Source of the DNA: an uncultured Bacilli bacterium
GTDB lineage: Bacteria > Bacillota_I > Bacilli_A > RF39 > UBA660
Reading direction: 5' to 3'
Length of the DNA stretch: 6,130 bases
Assembly (NCBI GenBank): GCA_905235875.1
Contig: CAJONL010000150.1
Span: 1 to 6,130 of the forward strand
Shown here: positions 1-5,665 of the stretch, piece after piece
Layout of the letters: each line of letters opens with the position of its first letter
How positions within the stretch are numbered: position 1 is the stretch's first letter
The notes under the pieces: model-generated
The model's database searches: none
Told to the model about the DNA's origin: nothing
The model's input: the letters and a program-made list of their open reading frames with translations, nothing else
Translations under genes and position numbers: made by a program

Positions 1-2
1 AT

Positions 3-281
3 TTAGATAATATTGATTTGGTTTTAATAATGGGAGTTGTACCAGGTAAAAGTGGACAAGTTTTTTTAGAAGGTACAGAAGAAAAAATAAATAGTTTGAA
101 AAAGTATATAAAAAGTAATAATTTAAATACTAAAATTGAAATAGATGGTGGAGTTACTACTGGTGTTTTTGATAAAATTAAAAATGCAGATATAGTAGTG
201 AGTTGTTCTTTTGTACTCAATAATTTAGAAAATATAAATTTAATAAAAAGTATTGAACCAGATGAAGTGAATCCAAAATAG
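3..281 (+). CDS. rpe: Ribulose-phosphate 3-epimerase-like protein, C-terminal part (5' end cut by window)
   Basis: The open frame enters from the left edge, so about 92 C-terminal residues are visible of a family usually near 215-220. Rpe interconverts ribulose 5-phosphate and xylulose 5-phosphate in the cytosolic pentose phosphate pathway, using a TIM barrel. The visible part begins LDNIDLVLIMGVVPGKSGQ, matching the family strand and phosphate loop usually read as D-x-VL-x-M-x-VNPGFGGQ. It then has a helix, IEIDGGV (its Asp matches the catalytic, metal-binding Asp of the family), and ADIVVSCSFVL, where the family has a GA/GS-type phosphate-binding turn. The loop is diverged: Val replaces the usual Asn before PG, and Lys-Ser replaces Phe-Gly. 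A TTG at 18 is only an internal Leu codon. The gene converges on rpmB. An allulose-6-phosphate epimerase or another Rpe-fold paralogue remains possible, because the N-terminal His and Asp residues are outside the window. Confidence 0.72.
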   Translation, partial: LDNIDLVLIMGVVPGKSGQVFLEGTEEKINSLKKYIKSNNLNTKIEIDGGVTTGVFDKIKNADIVVSCSFVLNNLENINLIKSIEPDEVNPK

Positions 282-304
282 TTCACAGATTAGGTTCTTT
301 TTTT
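255..304 (+). terminator. Candidate intrinsic terminator of the rpe-like gene
   Basis: A composite hairpin spans the stop codon. The outer arms are GAACC at 255-259 and GGTTC at 293-297. The inner arms are GTGAA at 267-271 and TTCAC at 282-286. The outer 3' arm runs directly into seven T residues (298-304). The internal loop between the two stems makes it imperfect, and the left arm lies inside the coding sequence. Its position between two convergent genes supports a terminator role. Confidence 0.5.
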
Positions 305-309
305 ATTAC

Positions 310-337
310 AAAAAAAAATCATTACTTAAAATGATTT
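310..337 (-). terminator. Intrinsic terminator of rpmB
   Basis: A perfect 8-bp inverted repeat, AAATCATT (316-323) and AATGATTT (330-337), encloses a 6-base loop. On the minus strand it begins one base after the rpmB stop codon. It is followed by a T run, seen as A residues at 310-318 on the plus strand, that overlaps the end of the stem. The stem is AT-rich, but the tight loop, position and T tract are typical of Rho-independent terminators in such genomes. No T run follows it on the plus strand, so it serves rpmB only. Confidence 0.68.
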
Positions 338-338
338 A

Positions 339-509
339 TTATTCTCCCTTTTTCATTGTTCTAATTTCTTTAGCACTTAGTTTAACTTTTTCACCATTTT
401 CTAAAGTAATAGTTTGAAGATTTAAACTTTGTTTCTTTTTAGTAGCATTTAGTGCATGAGAACGTATATTTTTTACATTAGGTTTTCTTACTGATTCATT
501 TTTTGCCAT
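339..509 (-). CDS. rpmB: 50S ribosomal protein L28, short cysteine-free form
   Basis: This 56-residue protein is read on the minus strand. L28 is a small basic component of the large ribosomal subunit. The sequence starts MAKNESVRKP, then has NIRSHALNATKKK, NLQTITLENGEKVKLSAKEIRTM. These match the L28 pattern of N-x-RSHA-x-N-A-x-K, NLQ, NG-x-x-K and VSA-x-x-[LI]-[RK]. The usual length is about 60-64 residues. The N-terminal segment that commonly reads C-x-x-[TS]GK is replaced by a cysteine-free stretch, making this a C-minus form. The start is fixed by AGGAGGG (plus strand 516-522) six bases upstream of the ATG. It is transcribed alone, divergently from the surface-protein gene at 641 and convergently with the rpe-like gene, with its own promoter and terminator. 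The function call is firm despite divergence at both ends. Confidence 0.9.
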   Translation of the reverse strand: MAKNESVRKPNVKNIRSHALNATKKKQSLNLQTITLENGEKVKLSAKEIRTMKKGE

Positions 510-539
510 AGTATTCCCTCCTTTTTGAAATGCATAATA

Positions 540-568
540 AATTTATCATAAAACAACAGTAAAGTCAA
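540..568 (-). promoter_or_regulatory. Sigma-A-type promoter for rpmB
   Basis: On the minus strand, TTGACT (plus 563-568) is followed by a 17-base spacer and TAAATT (plus 540-545). A TG dinucleotide lies one base upstream of the -10, an extended -10 element. The -35 matches five of six consensus bases. Predicted transcription start is near 533, giving a leader of about 24 bases that holds the strong AGGAGGG site. A perfect inverted repeat begins only five bases upstream of the -35. Confidence 0.75.
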
Positions 569-573
569 ATATT

Positions 574-603
574 TTCTTAATAATATATTGGTATTATTAA
601 GAA
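574..603. repeat. Perfect 12-bp inverted repeat between divergent genes, operator-like
   Basis: TTCTTAATAATA at 574-585 and TATTATTAAGAA at 592-603 are exact reverse complements separated by six bases (TATTGG). The repeat lies in the 131-base gap between rpmB (-) and the surface-protein gene (+), just upstream of the rpmB -35 and 37 bases before the start codon at 641. No T run follows on either strand, so it is not a normal terminator. Its symmetry and position suit a dimeric regulator binding site. It does not match the 7-1-7 layout of Fur, PerR or Zur boxes, and the regulator is unknown. Confidence 0.6.
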
Positions 604-640
604 TAATATGTTAAACTTAAAATAATAGAGGTGACAATAT

Positions 641-1402
641 ATGAAGCAAGTAGATGGTAATGATATTGAAAAAGATATATTAGATTCAAGAGGAGAGTCT
701 AATGTTGTTGATGATAATGTTAAAATGATTAATCCAAAAAGATTAAGAAAAGGAAATTACATCGATAAAATTGATAAAATTAAAATAAAGAATTTTAAGA
801 AAAGAAGGCTTGCTTTATCTATAGTATTAGTTAGCGTAATTTCTGCTTCGTTTATAATTGGTGGAAGTTTTGCGATATCTTCTAATACTGTTGAGACTAA
901 TAGTACTTCAAAAGTTGAAGCAGCTACTATGAAATTAGTTTTTCAAAATGAAAATAAAGAAATTAATTTAAATAATGGTCTTCCTCAAACTGATAATGAT
1001 GCATTAGTTAATAATGATACATATGAATTTAATATAACAAATAGTGGTAATATTGAAACAGAATATACACTTGTTTTAAATAATAGTTGCACTACTAGTC
1101 AAGAGTATAAAGTTAAAGGTACAAGCATAAAACCTGATTTATGTATTCCTGATAATTATATAAAAGTTGGACTTAGTACTAACAATAGTGAATATAAAAT
1201 ATTAAAAAGAGATATGAGTACTAATATGTTTGTAATAGAAGCTGGTATAATTAATCCACAGAGTACTAATAAATATAAGTTAAAAATATGGTTGGATTTA
1301 AATACTCCAAATGATTATAACCCAAAGGGAGAAAAGAATGTTCTTTATTCGGGAAATTTGGATTTAATTTATAATCAGGTGACAAGTAAGATTGCTGAAT
1401 AA
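641..1402 (+). CDS. Single-pass membrane or secreted protein with TasA-like beta-rich ectodomain
   Basis: The 253-residue protein has four parts: an acidic then strongly basic N-terminal region (1-56, ending NFKKRR), one hydrophobic segment (about 57-78, LALSIVLVSVISASFIIGGS), a short Ser/Thr/Asn linker, and a beta-rich ectodomain (about 95-250). SFA at 76-78 could be a signal peptidase I site, so it may be anchored or released. The core around 116-146 (DNDALVNNDTYEFNITNSG, then YTLVLNN) resembles the N-x-G-type sandwich of SipW-dependent TasA/camelysin-like proteins. This assignment is by pattern only, and no SipW peptidase gene is in the window. Cys150 and Cys168 could form a disulfide. No LPxTG motif or catalytic motif is visible. 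AGAGGTGA at 627-634 lies six bases before the ATG. I found no convincing promoter on this strand; the upstream space is mostly the inverted repeat. Function is unknown; a surface fibre or adhesion role is only inferred. Confidence 0.78.
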   Translation: MKQVDGNDIEKDILDSRGESNVVDDNVKMINPKRLRKGNYIDKIDKIKIKNFKKRRLALSIVLVSVISASFIIGGSFAISSNTVETNSTSKVEAATMKLVFQNENKEINLNNGLPQTDNDALVNNDTYEFNITNSGNIETEYTLVLNNSCTTSQEYKVKGTSIKPDLCIPDNYIKVGLSTNNSEYKILKRDMSTNMFVIEAGIINPQSTNKYKLKIWLDLNTPNDYNPKGEKNVLYSGNLDLIYNQVTSKIAE

Positions 1403-1413
1403 AAAGTGTTATG

Positions 1414-1437
1414 TAATTATGAATATAATTAATTATA
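1414..1437. repeat. AT-only palindromic stretch downstream of the TasA-like gene
   Basis: TAATTAT (1414-1420) and ATAATTA (1425-1431) form a 7-bp inverted repeat with a 4-base loop. It overlaps a 14-base perfect palindrome, TATAATTAATTATA (1424-1437). There is no G-C pair in either stem and no T run follows, so I do not call a terminator. It may be chance in such AT-rich DNA. The rest of the gap up to 1516 holds the promoter and ribosome binding site of the next gene. Confidence 0.25.
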
Positions 1438-1460
1438 AAACAAAAAATATTAAAATTATG

Positions 1461-1489
1461 TTGCAAAAAGAGTTATTATTCTATATAAT
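1461..1489 (+). promoter_or_regulatory. Near-consensus sigma-A promoter for the repeat surface protein
   Basis: TTGCAA at 1461-1466, a 17-base spacer, then a perfect TATAAT at 1484-1489. Predicted start is near 1496, giving a leader of about 20 bases before the TTG start codon. This implies the repeat-protein gene can be expressed independently of the gene at 641. Confidence 0.75.
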
Positions 1490-1502
1490 TATTATATATG
1501 AT

Positions 1503-1510
1503 AGAGGGTG
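1503..1510 (+). promoter_or_regulatory. Ribosome binding site supporting a TTG start at 1517
   Basis: AGAGGGTG at 1503-1510 is a good Shine-Dalgarno match, six bases before TTG at 1517. A stop codon (TAA, 1514-1516) sits in frame immediately upstream. The first in-frame ATG lies after the signal segment, inside repeat 1. The TTG is therefore the only start that keeps the hydrophobic N-terminus. Confidence 0.75.
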
Positions 1511-1516
1511 TTATAA

Positions 1517-2782
1517 TTGATTAGTAAGAAAAAAGATTTGATATTATTTTCACTGATATTTGCTATTTGCTTTTCTTTTTTATCAGCTTTAGTGTGTAAT
1601 TTTTATGCAAAAAATAGTGGTGTTTATTTTGCGAAAAGTACTATTTCTTCTCATAATGCAAATGATAGTTATGAGGTTGTTTATAATGCCAATGGTGGTA
1701 CTGGTGAAATGGCAAAAAGTTATTTTACTTACGGTACATCAAAAAATCTGTTTTCTAATTCATTTACTAGAGAGGGGTATACCTTTACTGGATGGAATAC
1801 AAAAGCAGATGGGACTGGTACTTCTTATGCAGATGGAGCAAAAGTAAAAAATTTAACAACTAATGCTTCAATAACTTTGTATGCTCAATGGATTAATAAT
1901 AAGTACAATGTAAAATACAATGCTAATGATGGTGTAGGTACAATGCAATCAAGTTGTTTTACTTATGGAGTAGCTGGAAAACTAAGGGCAAATACTTTTA
2001 CCAGAGAGGGTTATACATTTGATGGCTGGAATACAAAGGCAGATGGGACTGGTACTTCTTATGATGATCAAGCTTCTATTTCAGGAATTTCTGAAATAAA
2101 TGGCGAAACAGTTGTTTTGTATGCTAAGTGGAAAGGAATTAATTATAGTATTAGATATAATGCTAATGGTGGCCTTGGTACTATGGCAAATAGTTCTCAT
2201 GTTTATGGTGTTTCTAAAAGACTTAATGCAAATACTTTTACTAAGTCAGGTCTTTCATTTCTTGCTTGGAATACAAAAGCAGATGGTACTGGTGAGTACT
2301 ATTCTAATGGAAATAAAGTAATAAATCTTACAAATACAGCTGATAGTGTTGTTGATTTATATGCAATTTATACTGAAGTTAATGATAGTTCAGCAATATT
2401 TACATATGATAACGGTACTGAACTTCCTAAGGATAGTTCTGGTAATTATATTGTTTATAATAATTTAACAAAATATAAAGTATCATATGTTTCTGACTCA
2501 CATGGTACAATTAATCCTAATAGTGAAATGGTTGTAATAAATAAAAACCCATTATTTCTTGGAGACTTACCTGATAGTGGATATAAGTTATTGATGATAA
2601 AATGTAATAGGTCATTAGATTTTAATGATAATTCAAGTGTATCTGCAAATAAAGCAATGTCTCCAGAGAAGTTTAGAAAAGCAAAAATTACTGAGGATTT
2701 AATATGTAATCTTACTCATAAGCTTTATACTCCAAAAAATTATAGCTGTAACTTAGCTAATTCGGATGGAACATGTAATTAG
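1517..2782 (+). CDS. Secreted or anchored surface protein with three Listeria-Bacteroides (InlB B-type) repeats
   Basis: The 421-residue protein starts at TTG. MISKKKD precedes a hydrophobic segment (about 8-27, ILFSLIFAICFSFLSALV), acting as signal peptide or signal anchor. Three repeats of the Flg_new/InlB B-repeat family follow at about 52-125, 130-205 and 210-285. Each has Y-x-V/I-x-YNAN-x-G, F-T-x-x-G-x-x-F, WNTKADGTG and an aromatic-ended final strand (LYAQW, LYAKW, LYAIY). The family forms small ubiquitin-like beta modules in cell-surface proteins; InlB B-repeats are the model. The C-terminal part (290-421) is unassigned and carries Cys363, 397, 411 and 420. It has no LPxTG, transmembrane tail, SLH or GW domain, so any surface retention would be by the N-terminal segment. 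Cys27 is not in a proper lipobox (ALVC lacks a small residue at -1). The next gene upstream is also a surface protein. The ligand is unknown; adhesion or wall-associated structure is inference. Confidence 0.85.
   Translation: MISKKKDLILFSLIFAICFSFLSALVCNFYAKNSGVYFAKSTISSHNANDSYEVVYNANGGTGEMAKSYFTYGTSKNLFSNSFTREGYTFTGWNTKADGTGTSYADGAKVKNLTTNASITLYAQWINNKYNVKYNANDGVGTMQSSCFTYGVAGKLRANTFTREGYTFDGWNTKADGTGTSYDDQASISGISEINGETVVLYAKWKGINYSIRYNANGGLGTMANSSHVYGVSKRLNANTFTKSGLSFLAWNTKADGTGEYYSNGNKVINLTNTADSVVDLYAIYTEVNDSSAIFTYDNGTELPKDSSGNYIVYNNLTKYKVSYVSDSHGTINPNSEMVVINKNPLFLGDLPDSGYKLLMIKCNRSLDFNDNSSVSANKAMSPEKFRKAKITEDLICNLTHKLYTPKNYSCNLANSDGTCN
1670..2371 (+). repeat. Three tandem intragenic repeats of about 234-240 bases
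   Basis: Equivalent Trp codons of the GWNTKADGTG-type motif (GW in copies 1 and 2, AW in copy 3) lie at 1793, 2027 and 2267, giving periods of 234 and 240 bases. Copies 1 and 2 share an exact 25-base stretch at 1805-1829 and 2039-2063, including synonymous positions. Copy 3 matches the first part of it with differences. Copies 1 and 2 also share FTREGYTF, where copy 3 has FTKSGLSF. The pattern suggests internal duplication, most recently between or homogenising copies 1 and 2. Confidence 0.85.
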
Positions 2783-2804
2783 AAGATTTATTTCTTCTTT
2801 TTTC
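2781..2804 (+). terminator. Weak terminator-like hairpin after the repeat-protein gene
   Basis: AGAAGA (2781-2786) and TCTTCT (2793-2798) form a 6-bp stem with a 6-base loop, followed by five more T residues and a C. The stem starts within the stop codon. It is short and has two G-C pairs, so termination may be partial. It is placed where a terminator is expected, directly before the priA promoter. Confidence 0.35.
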
Positions 2805-2806
2805 TT

Positions 2807-2815
2807 TGCTATAAT
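2807..2815 (+). promoter_or_regulatory. Extended -10 promoter for priA
   Basis: TG-C-TATAAT at 2807-2815 is a perfect -10 with the extended TGn element. The hexamer 17 bases upstream (2787-2792, TTTATT) is a poor -35, which an extended -10 can tolerate. Predicted start near 2822 would leave a leader of only about 11 bases, with the GGAGG site (2824-2828) almost at the 5' end. Confidence 0.55.
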
Positions 2816-2832
2816 ATTTATATGGAGGATAT

Positions 2833-4998
2833 ATGGTTTCAGATTGTTTAATAGAACTTGCACATGTTTTTATGGAAAAAACTTTTACTTATGCTATTCC
2901 TAAATCGATGGAAAGTATTATAAAAGTAGGAATGAGAGTTGAAATTCCTTTCGGCAAGCAAATTCTCGAAGGATTTGTTTTAAATGTACGAAAAAGGGAA
3001 GACAAAGATACTGATTTAAAAGAAATAATTAAATTTGTTGATACATATCCTGTTTTAAATGATGAATTGTTAAAAATAGGTAAATATATAAAAAATACTA
3101 CTCTTTCCTCACTTATGAGTAGTTATCAAGTAATGCTTCCTAAAGCATTAAAAGCAAAAGCTAAAGTTAATCAAAATATAAAAATGGTTAAATTTGTATC
3201 TATAAATAAAGATATAGATTTAAGTACTTATAAATTTAATGATACTCAAAGAAAAATAATAGATATTGTTAAGAATAAAATTGAAGAAAAAAGTAATTTA
3301 TACTATATTTCAAAAAGTAGTGTTAATACTTTAATAAAAAAGGGAATTTTAATTGAGACATCTTCTGAAGTATATAGATATAATTTAGATATTAAAGAAA
3401 AAAAAGATTTTAATTTAAATAATGAACAACAAAAATGCTTTGAACAAGTTATAAACTCTTTAAATAAAAAAGATACTTTTCTTTTATATGGAGTAACTGG
3501 GTCTGGTAAAACTAATGTATATATGAAACTAATTGAAAAAGTTATTTCTATGGGTAAAACTGCTTTATTTTTAGTACCTGAAATATCTTTAACTCCACAA
3601 ATCATAAATAGGTTTACTTCTTACTTTTCTAAAATAGCAGTACTGCATAGTAAACTTTCAGATAGTGAAAAATATGATGAATGGAGAAAAATAAATGAGG
3701 GAAAGGTAAACATTGTTATAGGAGCACGGAGTGCTATATTTGCTCCTCTTAAAAATCTTGGAATAATAATTATAGATGAAGAACATTCTTCAAGTTATAA
3801 ACAAGAAAATAGTCCTAAATATAATGCTAAAAATATTGCTTTATATCGAAGTTATTTAAATAATTGTCCTGTTGTCTTGGGAAGCGCAACTCCAACAATT
3901 GAGAGTTATACAAGAAGCTTAAATGGTGAGTATAAACTTCTTACATTGAAAAATAGATATAATGGAATGAATCCAGATATAGAAATAGTAGATATGAATA
4001 AGGAATTTAAAAAGACTAATAGTTATTTTTCTACTATTCTTATAGATGAAATAAAAAAAACTATAAGTTCTGGTAAGCAGGTAATATTGTTTTTAAATAA
4101 AAGAGGATTTTCAACTGTAACTATGTGTAAGAATTGTGGTAATACTATTAAGTGCCCTAATTGTGATATTACCTTAACTTATCATAAAACTTCAAATATG
4201 CTTAGATGTCATTACTGTGGATATGCTGAAAAAAAAGAAAAAAAGTGCCCTAATTGTAAAGAAGATTTTTATGAGTATGGTCTTGGTACGGAAAAGGTAG
4301 AAGAAGAACTTTCAAAGCTTATTCCTGAGTCTAAAATTATTAGAATGGATATTGATACAACAACAAGAAAAAATGCTCATGAAACTATTATTAAAAAGTT
4401 TGAGAATAAAGAATATAATATTCTTTTAGGAACTCAGATGATTGCTAAGGGTTTAGATTTTGCAAATGTGACTTTAGTTGGAATAATTAATGCTGATATT
4501 AGTTTAAATTTTCCTGATTACAAAAGTAGTGAAGAGACCTTTGAACTTTTAAATCAGGTTGCAGGACGTTCTGGACGTGGAAAAGAAAAAGGAAAAGTTT
4601 TAATTCAAACTTTTAATAAAGATCATTATGCAATTATTTGTTCTAAGAATAATAGTTATGTAGATTTTTATAATAAGGAAATAAAAATCAGAAAAAAATT
4701 AAACTATCCACCTTTTTATAATATTTGTAATATAAAAGTTATTTCGAAAGATTATGATTTAGCTAGTAAAATGAGTATAAAAATAAGAGACTATTTAAGA
4801 ACTTTTATAAAGGATGAGATAATACTTGGGCCTTCTACATGTAATATATTCAAATTAAAAGGGGAATATAGATTTAATATAATTATTAAATATAAGGTTT
4901 TAGATAATATAAAAGTACCTTTAATTAAACTAAATAATAGATTTTTTAATGATAAAAAAGTAAAATTTGATGTAGACTTTAATCCAGTAAAAATGTAA
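2833..4998 (+). CDS. priA: Primosomal protein N', replication restart helicase PriA
   Basis: The 721-residue protein is a superfamily 2 3'-to-5' helicase that rebuilds the primosome at stalled forks, loading DnaB-type helicase through partner proteins. The N-terminal fork-binding domain (about 1-105) includes F-x-Y-x-IP and VEIPFGKQ-x-x-EGFV. Helicase motifs follow: Walker A GVTGSGKT (220-227), LVPEISLTPQ (247-256), HSKLSDSEKYDEW (272-284), IGARSAIFAPL (296-306), Walker B DEEH (315-318), GSATPTIES (350-358), LGTQMIAKGLDF (532-543) and QVAGRSGRG (575-583). The zinc-binding insertion has all eight Cys (432, 435, 441, 444, 459, 462, 472, 475). The C-terminal domain (about 620-721) includes YPPF. 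Length is at the low end of the family, but every key motif is intact. GGAGG at 2824-2828 lies four bases before the ATG. The gene is preceded by an extended -10 promoter and followed after 21 bases by a transporter gene, likely in the same transcript. Confidence 0.97.
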   Translation: MVSDCLIELAHVFMEKTFTYAIPKSMESIIKVGMRVEIPFGKQILEGFVLNVRKREDKDTDLKEIIKFVDTYPVLNDELLKIGKYIKNTTLSSLMSSYQVMLPKALKAKAKVNQNIKMVKFVSINKDIDLSTYKFNDTQRKIIDIVKNKIEEKSNLYYISKSSVNTLIKKGILIETSSEVYRYNLDIKEKKDFNLNNEQQKCFEQVINSLNKKDTFLLYGVTGSGKTNVYMKLIEKVISMGKTALFLVPEISLTPQIINRFTSYFSKIAVLHSKLSDSEKYDEWRKINEGKVNIVIGARSAIFAPLKNLGIIIIDEEHSSSYKQENSPKYNAKNIALYRSYLNNCPVVLGSATPTIESYTRSLNGEYKLLTLKNRYNGMNPDIEIVDMNKEFKKTNSYFSTILIDEIKKTISSGKQVILFLNKRGFSTVTMCKNCGNTIKCPNCDITLTYHKTSNMLRCHYCGYAEKKEKKCPNCKEDFYEYGLGTEKVEEELSKLIPESKIIRMDIDTTTRKNAHETIIKKFENKEYNILLGTQMIAKGLDFANVTLVGIINADISLNFPDYKSSEETFELLNQVAGRSGRGKEKGKVLIQTFNKDHYAIICSKNNSYVDFYNKEIKIRKKLNYPPFYNICNIKVISKDYDLASKMSIKIRDYLRTFIKDEIILGPSTCNIFKLKGEYRFNIIIKYKVLDNIKVPLIKLNNRFFNDKKVKFDVDFNPVKM

Positions 4999-5019
4999 AA
5001 TAAAACTTAGTGGTGGTTT

Positions 5020-5649
5020 ATGAAAGATGTAAAAAAATATTTAATTAATAGTATACTTGCTGGAATATTGATTGGAATTGGTGGAACTGTTTTTTTATCT
5101 TTAGATAATAAAGTAATAGGAAGCATGCTTTTTTCGATAGGATTGCTCTTTATAGTATCAAGGAAGTTTAATCTTTATACAGGTAAAGTAGGTTATATTC
5201 CATATAATAATAAAAAGTATTTACTTGAAGTATTTATAACAATAATAGGCAATTTTATAGGGACTTTTTTTATAGGGACTATGTTAAGGTTTACTAGAAT
5301 TTATGGTGTTATAAATACTAAAGCTAATAATTTATGCACGATAAAACTGAATGATAGTATGATATCAATTTTAATCCTTTCGTTTTTTTGTGGAATACTT
5401 ATGTTTCTTGCGGTAGATGGATATAAAACTATAAAAGACAGTTTAGGCAAAAACTTATCTGTTATTATATGCGTAATGGTATTTATTCTATGTGGCTTTG
5501 AACACAGTATTGCTAATATGTATTACTTTAGTGTAGCTGCAACATGGTCTTGGAAAGTATTACTTTATTTATTAATAATGGTAATAGGTAATGGAATTGG
5601 TGGTATACTTATTCCTCTATGTTATAGATTAAAGAAAGAAAATATTTAA
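5020..5649 (+). CDS. Short formate/nitrite transporter (FNT) family membrane protein
   Basis: The 209-residue protein is hydrophobic with about six membrane segments (near 9-27, 31-47, 70-92, 113-133, 146-168 and 178-201). FNT proteins are aquaporin-like pentamers passing formate, nitrite, hydrosulfide or lactate across the cytoplasmic membrane. Diagnostic motifs are NLYTG (51-55, family D/E-L-F-T-G), GFEHSIANM (159-167, with the central pore His162) and GNGIGG (190-195). Lys144 in the preceding loop lies where FocA has its conserved pore Lys. GNFIGT (77-82) is the expected internal pseudo-repeat of GNGIGG. FocA/NirC proteins are typically about 260-285 residues, so this is short, with almost no N-terminal cytoplasmic helix and a brief basic tail (RLKKENI). 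It starts 21 bases after priA, with a GTGGTGG-like site at 5010-5016 that is weak or closely spaced. Substrate cannot be told from sequence; no formate lyase or nitrite reductase gene is in view. Confidence 0.87.
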   Translation: MKDVKKYLINSILAGILIGIGGTVFLSLDNKVIGSMLFSIGLLFIVSRKFNLYTGKVGYIPYNNKKYLLEVFITIIGNFIGTFFIGTMLRFTRIYGVINTKANNLCTIKLNDSMISILILSFFCGILMFLAVDGYKTIKDSLGKNLSVIICVMVFILCGFEHSIANMYYFSVAATWSWKVLLYLLIMVIGNGIGGILIPLCYRLKKENI

Positions 5650-5665
5650 AAAATATAGAAAACAT

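Noticed and set aside
574..603. Fur, PerR or Zur box
   Set aside because: These boxes are 7-1-7 inverted repeats. The repeat here is 12-6-12 with different arm sequence.
581..626. Plus-strand promoter for the gene at 641
   Set aside because: TAATAT (604-609) and TAAAAT (618-623) could be -10 elements, but neither has a credible -35 at 16-18 bases. I could not support either one.
1414..1440. Terminator after the TasA-like gene
   Set aside because: The stems are A-T only and no T run follows, so it is listed only as a low-confidence palindromic stretch.
1266..1466. Minus-strand open frame of 66 codons across the end of the TasA-like gene
   Set aside because: It lies mostly antisense to a well-supported gene and its translation is a low-complexity reflection of AT-rich codons. 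I see no family motif.
1517..1600. Lipobox at Cys27 of the repeat protein (lipoprotein)
   Set aside because: The residues before Cys are Ala-Leu-Val. A lipobox needs a small residue (Gly, Ala or Ser) just before Cys, so lipidation is unlikely.
1605..1847. Alternative plus-strand frames in the repeat protein (also 2100-2321)
   Set aside because: They recur at the repeat period and are shadows of the repeated DNA in another frame. The Listeria-Bacteroides frame explains the sequence.
1790..2300. CRISPR or noncoding direct repeat array
   Set aside because: The repeats are in frame, have a period of 234-240 bases and encode a known protein repeat family.
3303..3605. Minus-strand open frame of 100 codons inside priA
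   Set aside because: It is antisense to the PriA Walker A region, which is certain. No independent motif is visible; it is a shadow frame.
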